Shown one piece after another: positions 7,365 through 12,096 of a stretch of DNA of 12,096 nt. The stretch is from JBOHHR01 sp050740975 (GTDB lineage Bacteria; Pseudomonadota; Gammaproteobacteria; JBOHHR01), in the NCBI GenBank assembly GCA_050740975.1, contig JBOIEE010000342.1:1-12096 (forward strand). The letters are read 5' to 3'. Under the pieces are notes generated by a model. It worked only from the letters and a program-made list of their open reading frames with translations. It did no database searches and was not told the DNA's origin. A program made the translations under genes and the position numbers. The first letter of the stretch is position 1. Each line of letters begins with the position of its first letter.

Positions 7365-9386
7365 TCAGCCCGCACAGCAGGACAGTTGTTTCACGTCTTT
7401 GGTGAAGGTCTGCGCGCAGAGCTTGAGGCCCTCCACCATAGTGAGGTAGGGGAAGAGTTGATCGGCAAGGTCCTTCACCGTGAGGCGATGACGGATCGCG
7501 AGTGCCGCCGTCTGGATGATCTCCCCACCCTCCGGGGCCAGCACCTGGGCCCCGAGCACCCGCCCGGTCGCGCGCTCGGCGACCAGCTTGATGAAGCCCT
7601 GGGTGGCGAAGTTCGCGAGCGCCCGCGGGACATTATCGAGGCTCAAGGTGCGGCTTTCGACCTCAAAGCCTTGTTCATTCGCTTGGCTCGCGGTCAGGCC
7701 CACGGTCGCGACTTGCGGATCGGTGAACACGACCTCCAGCACGGCGGAGAGGTCCAGGGCTGCGTCGCCACCCATCATGTTGATCGCCGCACGGGTGCCG
7801 GCCGCGGCGGCCACGTACACGAACTGCGGCTGGGTCGTGCAGTCCCCGGCGGCATAGATAGGCTCGGCGCTGGTCCGCTTGTGATCATCGACGACGATGG
7901 CGCCGCGCTTGTCGGTTTTAATTCCCACCTTCTCCAACCCCAGGCCGGCCGTGTTCGGGGTGCGGCCCGTGGCCACGAGCAGGCGGTCGCCGATAAGGGT
8001 TTCGCCGCCTATCTCGACGCTGAACTGCTTGTGGAACCGCCGGCGGCCAAAGCTAACCTGCTTCACGGCAGTATGGGTCAAGACGCGCATGGCTTCGCCT
8101 GCAAGCGCCGCTTTGAGTCCTTCCCCGATGGCTGGATCGGTCTTGGAGAGCAGGGTCGAGCGCGCGATAAGCGTCACTTTCGTGCCCAGGCGCAGAAACG
8201 CCTGCCCGAGCTCCACGGCCACGACCGAGCCCCCGTAGACGATGAGGTGTTCGGGCAGTTGCTCGGCGACCAACGCCTCGGTCGAGGTCCAATAGGGCGT
8301 ACCCTGGAGACCCGGGGTCTCCGCGATAGAGGGGGAGGCGCCGGTCGCGATCAGGAAACGGTCGGCTTGCGGCCGCTTCTCCTTGCCCCCCGATTCCTTC
8401 ACCATCAGGGCTCTTCCCTCGGTGAAGTGCGCGGATCCGCGTAAGAGGGTGATGCCGGGATTCGATGCTAGGATGCTTTCGTACTTGGCATGCCGCAGCT
8501 CCTCTACTCGGCCCTGCTGCTGGGCCAAGAGCGCCCCGCGGTCGAGGACGGCCCTGCGCTTCTTTATGCCGTCGAAGGGGTGGTGGGATTGCAGGTGCGC
8601 GAGATGCGCGGCGCGGATCATGATCTTCGAGGGCACGCAGCCGACGTTGACGCAGGTTCCGCCTAGGGTTCCGCGCTCGATAAGCGTGACCTTGGCGCCT
8701 TCCTCGACCGCGCGGATGGCGCAAGCAAACGCCGCCCCCCCGCTGCCGATGATCGCAATCTCGATCGGGCCTCGCGATCTCCGTCGCGGGTGGGCGAGAG
8801 CCGTGGGCGTCTCGACGATGGAGATGCGCGGCGGATCCGGGGCTTCCTTTTCGACATTGGAACCCTTTCGATCCAACACCTCCGTGCCAAAAGACCCTGC
8901 TGAAGGCGCTCCGCTCTGTGCGGCCTCATGGACCAAGCCGCAGCAATTGTTCCACAGGGTGGTATGGCGGCGTGATATCAGCCTGCCTTTGAGCTTTCGC
9001 CCTTGGGAGTCGAAGCGGAGAAATCGTCCCCACAGTCGTTCAGTTCCCCACCACAACACCGCTGTACCGATCACCAATCCCAGACCGAGCAAGGTCCAAG
9101 CGCGCTGTCCTAAGGCGAGTAGCCCAAGGCCTTCGAGCAGCGCGACACAGGCGATGACGAAGAACAGCGGTGCAGTGAAGTAACAGTGGGTCCGGCCACA
9201 GCGTTTTGCATTGGCTATACAAGCTGCACCCATCCAGAGGAGGGTCGGGACCCAGATCCAGGCACGCGCCCCCGATTCGACGAATAGGGAGCTGGCTAAC
9301 GCGAGGCCAGGGAGTCCCCACGCGAGGGCAAAGCTTGGGCCCCTCGCAACCCAATCCTGTGATCGATGATCAGGGGCCTCTGGCAT
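7365..9386 (-). CDS. merA: Mercuric reductase fused to an N-terminal four-helix membrane domain
   Basis: Flavoprotein that reduces Hg(II) to Hg(0) with NADPH. Residues 207-673 are a full MerA core: FAD-binding GPIEIAIIGSGGAAFACA, the redox pair in GGTCVNVGC (Cys245 and Cys250), NAD-binding YGGSVVAVELGQAFLRLG, a second FAD block YAAGDCT (511-517), the LFPYLTMVEGLKLC dimer segment (Tyr647), and the C-terminal metal-binding pair LSCCAG (Cys670-671). The usual N-terminal NmerA domain (GMTCxxC) is absent. Instead residues 1-122 hold four hydrophobic segments (about 17-36, 42-60, 69-92, 97-114) with a Cys-rich loop CIANAKRCGRTHC (Cys56, 63, 68). A roughly 85-residue linker follows, with Asn-Asn-Cys-Cys (Cys148-149). 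The frame is continuous with no Met in the linker, and a TAG precedes the ATG in frame. The ribosome binding site is weak. merP ends 20 bases upstream. Whether the two parts stay joined in the cell is unproven. Confidence 0.93.
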   Translation of the reverse strand: MPEAPDHRSQDWVARGPSFALAWGLPGLALASSLFVESGARAWIWVPTLLWMGAACIANAKRCGRTHCYFTAPLFFVIACVALLEGLGLLALGQRAWTLLGLGLVIGTAVLWWGTERLWGRFLRFDSQGRKLKGRLISRRHTTLWNNCCGLVHEAAQSGAPSAGSFGTEVLDRKGSNVEKEAPDPPRISIVETPTALAHPRRRSRGPIEIAIIGSGGAAFACAIRAVEEGAKVTLIERGTLGGTCVNVGCVPSKIMIRAAHLAHLQSHHPFDGIKKRRAVLDRGALLAQQQGRVEELRHAKYESILASNPGITLLRGSAHFTEGRALMVKESGGKEKRPQADRFLIATGASPSIAETPGLQGTPYWTSTEALVAEQLPEHLIVYGGSVVAVELGQAFLRLGTKVTLIARSTLLSKTDPAIGEGLKAALAGEAMRVLTHTAVKQVSFGRRRFHKQFSVEIGGETLIGDRLLVATGRTPNTAGLGLEKVGIKTDKRGAIVVDDHKRTSAEPIYAAGDCTTQPQFVYVAAAAGTRAAINMMGGDAALDLSAVLEVVFTDPQVATVGLTASQANEQGFEVESRTLSLDNVPRALANFATQGFIKLVAERATGRVLGAQVLAPEGGEIIQTAALAIRHRLTVKDLADQLFPYLTMVEGLKLCAQTFTKDVKQLSCCAG

Positions 9387-9406
9387 GTCGCAGCGCGGTC
9401 GCTACC

Positions 9407-9685
9407 TCACTGAGCCACACACGATGGATACCCCGCTCCCGTGGTGGCCTTGATGAGGTCGGACACATTCGTCTTGGCGTCGTCGAAGGTCACCACAGCC
9501 TCCTTTCTTTCGAAGCTCACCTCGGTCTTGGCTACGCCCTCGACCTTCGTCAGCGCCTTCTTTACCGTGATCGGACAGGCGGCGCAGGTCATGCCCGGCA
9601 CCGACAGCGTGACGGTCTGCGCGGCGGCCCCGAGCGGAGCGTTGAAAGCGGCGGTTAGGGCCAAGATAGCGACAAGCTTCTGCAT
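9407..9685 (-). CDS. merP: Periplasmic mercury-binding protein MerP
   Basis: Small periplasmic Hg(II) scavenger that hands the ion to the membrane transporter MerT. The 92-residue product has a signal peptide (Lys3, hydrophobic LVAILALTAAF, cleavage probably after the AAA near residue 22) and one heavy-metal-associated domain with VPGMTCAACPITVKKAL, whose Cys34 and Cys37 bind Hg(II). The rest follows the family closely, including a YPS near the C-terminus. AGGAG seven bases before the ATG is a strong ribosome binding site. It lies 13 bases after merT in the same operon. Nothing looks damaged. Confidence 0.97.
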   Translation of the reverse strand: MQKLVAILALTAAFNAPLGAAAQTVTLSVPGMTCAACPITVKKALTKVEGVAKTEVSFERKEAVVTFDDAKTNVSDLIKATTGAGYPSCVAQ

Positions 9686-9698
9686 GACGGTCTCCTAA

Positions 9699-10052
9699 TC
9701 AATAGAACAGCGGCAAGACGTAGGGGAAAGCGATCGTGGTCACGATTAGCGCGGCGACGACACAGAACATGGCTTTGTAGCCGCTTCTGATCTGCGGCAC
9801 GGCGCACACTTCCCCGGGCTTGCAGGCTTGCACAGGTTGGAAGATGCGCCGCCCGGCGAAGAACAGGGCCAGGAGCGCCGCGCCGATAAACATCGGGCGG
9901 TAAGGCTCCATCGCGGTCAGGTTCCCGATCCAGGCCCCGCTAAAGCCCAAGGCCACGAGCACCAGCGGACCGAGGCAGCAGCTGGAAGCAAGAATGGCGG
10001 CCAGCCCGCCAGCAAAGAGGGCTGCGCGCCCGGTGGTCTGTGTTTCTGACAT
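9699..10052 (-). CDS. merT: Mercuric ion transporter MerT
   Basis: Inner-membrane protein that moves Hg(II) from MerP into the cytoplasm for MerA. The 117-residue product has three hydrophobic segments (about 12-38, 52-68, 93-114). It carries both family Cys pairs: Cys25-Cys26 in SSCCLGPLVLVALGFSGAW within the first helix, which takes up the ion, and Cys77 and Cys83 in QACKPGEVCAVPQ on the cytoplasmic loop. AAGGA seven bases before the ATG is a good ribosome binding site. It is the first gene of the operon, about 30 bases downstream of the MerR-type promoter. It has the normal family length, so Hg(II) uptake looks complete even apart from the extra membrane domain on MerA. Confidence 0.97.
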   Translation of the reverse strand: MSETQTTGRAALFAGGLAAILASSCCLGPLVLVALGFSGAWIGNLTAMEPYRPMFIGAALLALFFAGRRIFQPVQACKPGEVCAVPQIRSGYKAMFCVVAALIVTTIAFPYVLPLFY

Positions 10053-10087
10053 GCGCTTGTCCTTTCACGAATGCTTCGGATGACATA

Positions 10088-10118
10088 ACCTTAGTGCTGT
10101 ACTTAAGTACGGAGTCAA
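10088..10118 (-). promoter_or_regulatory. MerR-type operator-promoter of the mer operon
   Basis: The - strand reads TTGACT (10113-10118), a 19-bp spacer (10094-10112) and TAAGGT (10088-10093). The over-long 19-bp spacer is the mark of MerR-activated promoters, in which the activator untwists the DNA so polymerase can engage. The spacer contains the dyad CCGTACTTAAGTAC, close to the classical mer operator; the perfect palindrome is GTACTTAAGTAC. It lies between divergent merT and merR, so the same site should also control merR. The site looks intact although merR is not. Confidence 0.93.
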
Positions 10119-10135
10119 GTGGAAAGGAGGGTAAT

Positions 10136-10527
10136 GTGGCGCATCTGACCATCGGTGCCTTTGCCAAGGCGGCCGGCATCAACGTTGAGACAATCCGTTT
10201 CTACCAACGCAAGGGGCTATTGCCAGAACCGGACAAACCCTACGGGAGCATCCGACGCTACGGCGAGGAGGATGTCGCCCGTGTGCGGTTCGTAAAGCCC
10301 AGCGCCTTGGATTCAGTCTCGACGAGATTGGCGAGCTCCTGGAGCTGGAGGACGGGACCCACTGCGAGGAGGCGCGGGTACTTGCGGAGCACAAGCTCAA
10401 AGCCGTGCGCGGGAAGCTTTCGGATTTGCATCGAATCGAGTCCGCGCTTGCACGGTTGGTTGAGGACTGCGTCGCACACCGAGGCACCATCGCCTGTCCG
10501 TTGATCGCCGCGCTTCAGCCGGACTGA
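10136..10527 (+). pseudogene. merR: Mercury-responsive regulator MerR, frameshifted
   Basis: MerR represses and, with Hg(II), activates the mer promoter. Translation should start at GTG 10136, with GGAGG five bases upstream (an ATG at 10134 is in another frame and meets an early stop). Residues 1-54 are the winged helix-turn-helix, with LTIGAFAKAAGINVETIRF and GLLPEPDKPYGSIRRYGEED. At about 10295-10300 (RFVK) the frame is lost: the rest continues in the next frame from AQRLGFSLDEIGELLELEDG to a TGA at 10525-10527. This second part holds all three Hg(II) ligands (Cys in GTHCEEA, and the two Cys nine residues apart in DCVAHRGTIAC). The net change is minus one base (or minus four if a Ser codon stood there). 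The frame as it stands makes a hybrid ending about 10504. Either real decay or a single-base sequencing error would explain it. Confidence 0.88.
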
Positions 10528-10547
10528 GGATCGACGGTTTCCTTTTG

Positions 10548-10613
10548 CTAGGCAATGATCGCATCCAACCCCTCGCGCTCTGCGCCCTCGGTGAGCAGTA
10601 CCTCATAGCGCAT
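10548..10613 (-). pseudogene. ParE/RelE-type toxin, cut to 21 codons at the mer border
   Basis: Starts at an ATG overlapping the antitoxin stop by one base (TGATG) and reads MRYEVLLTEGAEREGLDAII before a TAG. The opening MRYEVLLTEGAER is typical of the ParE/RelE-superfamily toxins that follow Phd/YefM-type antitoxins, which are normally about 95-105 residues; some 80 residues are missing. The break falls about 20-30 bases from the end of merR, which suggests that arrival of the mercury module removed the toxin body. No function is expected. Confidence 0.72.
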
Positions 10614-10888
10614 CAGGTGCCGGTCTTTTTGGCGCGCAGGCGTTGCACGACGTCCGCTGCCGGCTTGACCTTGCCTTCCTCAATCTCGCGGCTGCCCAGC
10701 GCCAGAATCTTCAGCAGGGCCAGCGTTCCCTATGTTTGCTCGTAGGAGGCAACATCCTGGATCACTGCCTTGGCCTCGCCATTCTGGGTGATCACTATCG
10801 GTTCGCGCTGTTCGGTTAACTGGTGCAAGACTTCGGCAGCGTTAGCCTTTAGATAGCTGATAGATTTGACTTGGGATGAGTAGCGCAT
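10613..10888 (-). pseudogene. Phd/YefM-family antitoxin with a premature stop
   Basis: Antitoxin of a type II toxin-antitoxin pair: it would bind the toxin and repress the operon. The start at 10888 has GGAG six bases upstream. The N-terminal DNA-binding part is complete (MRYSSQVKSISYLKANAA, then PIVITQNGEAKAVIQDVASY). After SYEQT a TAG at 10730-10732 replaces what is normally a Gln codon, a single C-to-T change. The same frame then goes on for 38 more codons (LALLKILALGSREIEEGK...) to TGA at 10613, giving the normal length of about 91. The shortened 52-residue product keeps the DNA-binding part and loses the toxin-binding tail. A longer upstream Met in this frame is not supported. Since the toxin is also broken, the pair is dead as a system. 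Confidence 0.85.
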
Positions 10889-10904
10889 GGTGACTCCGAA
10901 GTAG

Positions 10905-10919
10905 TTGGTAGCGGACCAA
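10905..10919 (-). promoter_or_regulatory. Inverted repeat at the antitoxin promoter, possible operator
   Basis: TTGGT, five bases, ACCAA forms a perfect 5-bp dyad touching the -10 box and probably covering the transcription start. Phd/YefM antitoxins repress their own promoters at small palindromes placed like this. Short dyads also occur by chance. Confidence 0.3.
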
Positions 10920-10947
10920 ATATAGTTCTTTATAAGTTTAACCGCAA
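10919..10947 (-). promoter_or_regulatory. Predicted promoter of the antitoxin-toxin pair
   Basis: On the - strand, TTGCGG (10942-10947) and TATATT (10919-10924) are separated by 17 bp, in an AT-rich stretch about 30 bases before the antitoxin ATG. The -10 box is good and the -35 matches only in its TTG. It would give a leader of about 24 bases. Confidence 0.5.
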
Positions 10948-10999
10948 GAAGGCGATTTCCGCTCGGGCGGCTGTGCGCCGCGGCCAAGCGCACTGGCTG

Positions 11000-11153
11000 T
11001 CACAAAACTCCTTCCAAACCTTTGCGGTCGATCAGGTTGAGCAACTTCAGAAAAGAGCCGCTCGGATCCCTTCTCCCCGATCTCCCACTTCTGCACGGTG
11101 GACACACTCGTGTTCAGAACGGCGGCCAGCACCGTTTGGCTGAGGTGCAGCTT
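11000..11153 (-). pseudogene. XRE helix-turn-helix antitoxin-like remnant, truncated and frameshifted
   Basis: The - strand reads KLHLSQTVLAAVLNTSVSTV, then QKWEIGEK, a classic XRE helix-turn-helix of the kind seen in HigA/NadS-type antitoxins. One extra base after GEK shifts the frame; the rest continues as SGSFLKLLNLIDRKGLEGVL to TGA at 11000, which is the usual C-terminus of this family. Between the Lys codon and the AGC codon, seven bases stand where six are expected. The N-terminal half is missing: a TAG comes just before the first Lys codon, and beyond it the sequence turns at once into repeat copy 2. So the gene was cut by the repeat and also frameshifted. Its toxin partner is not visible. 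Confidence 0.75.
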
Positions 11154-11154
11154 C

Positions 11155-11216
11155 TAGAGCTTCCTGCTGTTCAGCCGATTCGCGAAGCTTTACCAGCGCC
11201 CTCCGCTACTGCCGCC
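11155..11216 (+). repeat. Direct repeat, copy 2 (~62 bp)
   Basis: Second copy of the sequence at 7245-7309, in the same orientation. It abuts the cut end of the XRE remnant on its left and lies about 50 bases before the broken amidohydrolase on its right. Its - strand reading frame, equivalent to that of copy 1, carries a TAG where copy 1 has TGG, so this copy is no longer coding. Confidence 0.8.
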
Positions 11217-11267
11217 ATACCATCGCCCGATTGCGCCGCGGAGACTGACCCCGAGGTAGCCCCACAA

Positions 11268-11930
11268 ATATTCTTCTGCACGAAGCTAAATCCCCAGTAC
11301 ACCGAAGCGGAGATCCGTGCCGCGGTTGAGGCCGGCGAAAATTGGGGCACCTATGTGACCGTACACGCGTATACGCCGCGTGCGATCCGACAAGCGGTCG
11401 CCGCTGGCGTCAAGTGCATCGATCACGGTCAGCTGATCGACAAACCCACCGCCAAGTTGTTGGCGGATAAGGGCATCTGGTGGAGCTTGCAGCCCTTTCT
11501 GGATGATGAAGACGCATCTCCGACACCGGACCCAGTGTCGCGGAGGAAGGCGCTGGAGGTGTTCGCCGGAACGGACAACGCCTACAAGCTGGCGAAGAAG
11601 TACAAGATCAAGACGGCTTTTGGTTCAGATGCTCTGTTCGATGCGAGGGTTGCCAGCCGACAGGGAGCGCGGCTCGCCAAGCTGGTCCGCTGGTACACGC
11701 CTGCCGAAGCGCTCAAGATGGCCACTGCCGACAATGGCGAGCTGATGGCCCTCTCCGGCTTCATCAATCCCTATCCCGGCAAGCTCGGTGTCGTGGAAGA
11801 GGGCGCACTCGCAGATCTGCTGCTGGTCAACGGCAATCCGCTGGAGAACATCGCGCTGATCGAAGACCCGGATAAAAACTTTCTGATCATCATGAAGGAC
11901 GGCACGATCTATAAAAATACGTTGCCCTAG
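11268..11930 (+). pseudogene. Metal-dependent amidohydrolase, C-terminal part only
   Basis: C-terminal part of an amidohydrolase of the imidazolonepropionase-like group (TIM-barrel hydrolases of amide or peptide bonds; substrate unknown). Recognisable sequence starts around LNPQYTEAEIRAAVEAGENW and includes metal ligands His in TVHAYTP, His in CIDHGQLID and Asp in AFGSDALFD, then the closing beta-sandwich part (GKLGVVEEGALADLLLVNGN) and a normal C-terminus. The N-terminal part, with the HxH metal motif and usually 200 or more residues, is absent. The frame is open upstream to 11022, but that part runs antisense over the XRE remnant and the repeat and has no homology, so it is not a true start. 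The join lies at about 11220-11280. With half the metal site missing it should be inactive. Confidence 0.82.
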
Positions 11931-11944
11931 AGATTGCCCCGCAG

Positions 11945-12096
11945 CTACCACCTCCGCGAGCGCTTGTACCGCGGCAGGTCGTCCGCGACGTTCAGCCACG
12001 GCACCGCGCTCTCGGTCCACAGATGGTCCTGTGGCGCGATCCCTTCCGGCCGGTCGAGCGAGCCGGCGGTCACATCGATCTCGCCGGGGCCTGCAT
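11945..12096 (-). CDS. GFA-family (glutathione-dependent formaldehyde-activating-like) protein, C-terminal part, cut by window edge
   Basis: The - strand frame entering from the right edge reads EIDVTAGSLDRPEGIAPQDH, then LWTESAVPWLNVADDLPRY and ends KRSRRW before TAG at 11945. The order GSLD...P..H....AVPW..V.D.LP is the C-terminal signature of GFA-domain proteins, small zinc-binding proteins of mostly unknown substrate. The Zn-binding Cys residues would lie in the missing N-terminal part. It converges on the amidohydrolase remnant with 14 bp between the two stops. Whether the gene is whole cannot be judged from here. Confidence 0.65.
   Translation of the reverse strand, partial: AGPGEIDVTAGSLDRPEGIAPQDHLWTESAVPWLNVADDLPRYKRSRRW

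Noticed and set aside
7350..8444. A 364-codon open frame on the + strand opposite merA
   Set aside because: It is antisense to a clear mercuric reductase, Arg/Gly/His-rich with no recognisable motif. Long open antisense frames are common opposite GC-rich genes.
9380..10130. Transposon terminal repeats of the Tn21/Tn501 type around the mer genes
   Set aside because: I looked around 7200-7370 and 10520-10620 as well as here and saw no matching 38-bp terminal sequence, resolvase or transposase.
10730..10993. Antitoxin reading frame starting at 10993 (87 residues)
   Set aside because: The extra 35 N-terminal residues have no family match and cover the predicted promoter; the ATG at 10888 has a good ribosome binding site and matches the family start.
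11022..11270. Upstream extension of the amidohydrolase frame as a genuine N-terminus
   Set aside because: It runs antisense through the XRE remnant and repeat copy 2 and contains no amidohydrolase motif.

Overview
The window looks like a proteobacterial chromosome, most likely gammaproteobacterial. The evidence is the rpoN-hpf-hprK-rapZ-ptsH-ptsI cluster and an HPrK of the type that starts ISVRALF and carries a GHLNLIHPN block. I cannot name a genus. The left 7.2 kb is ordinary core genome with intact genes. The right 4.9 kb is an accessory mosaic in which a mercury resistance module sits among broken genes.

Core region (1-7161). A 5'-truncated rpoN (sigma-54) runs in from the left edge. It is followed by hpf (ribosome hibernation factor), hprK (HPr kinase/phosphorylase), rapZ, ptsH (HPr) and ptsI (Enzyme I), all on the + strand and closely packed (TAATG and ATGA overlaps). 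Enzyme I phosphorylates HPr on His15, and HprK can phosphorylate it on Ser46; both residues are present. No EIIA gene (ptsN or a mannose-type IIA) is visible in the two slots where related clusters carry one (1838-2009 and 3890-4064), so the acceptor of the relay is not encoded here. The second slot instead holds a 56-codon open frame that fits tightly between rapZ and ptsH. Convergent pyrF (orotidine 5'-phosphate decarboxylase) lies on the - strand after a 365-bp stretch with no recognisable gene.

Mercury module (7365-10527). A divergent MerR-type operator-promoter with the typical 19-bp spacer drives merT, merP and a 673-codon merA on the - strand. The merA is unusual: it lacks the usual N-terminal heavy-metal (NmerA) domain. 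In its place is a four-helix membrane domain with a Cys-rich loop, then a linker with a vicinal Cys-Cys pair, then the mercuric reductase core. The diverging merR is split by a frameshift.

Scar region (10528-12096 and 7212-7364). Next to merR lies a toxin-antitoxin pair of the ParE/RelE and Phd/YefM type. Its toxin is cut to 21 codons at the merR border and its antitoxin carries a premature stop. Beyond it are a frameshifted XRE helix-turn-helix antitoxin-like remnant, the C-terminal part of a metal-dependent amidohydrolase without its N-terminal half, and the C-terminal end of a GFA-family protein running off the right edge. Two direct copies of a ~65-bp repeat (7245-7309 and 11155-11216) bracket the mer module plus the toxin-antitoxin remnants and lie at the edges of broken genes. 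No transposase, integrase or transposon terminal repeat was recognised.
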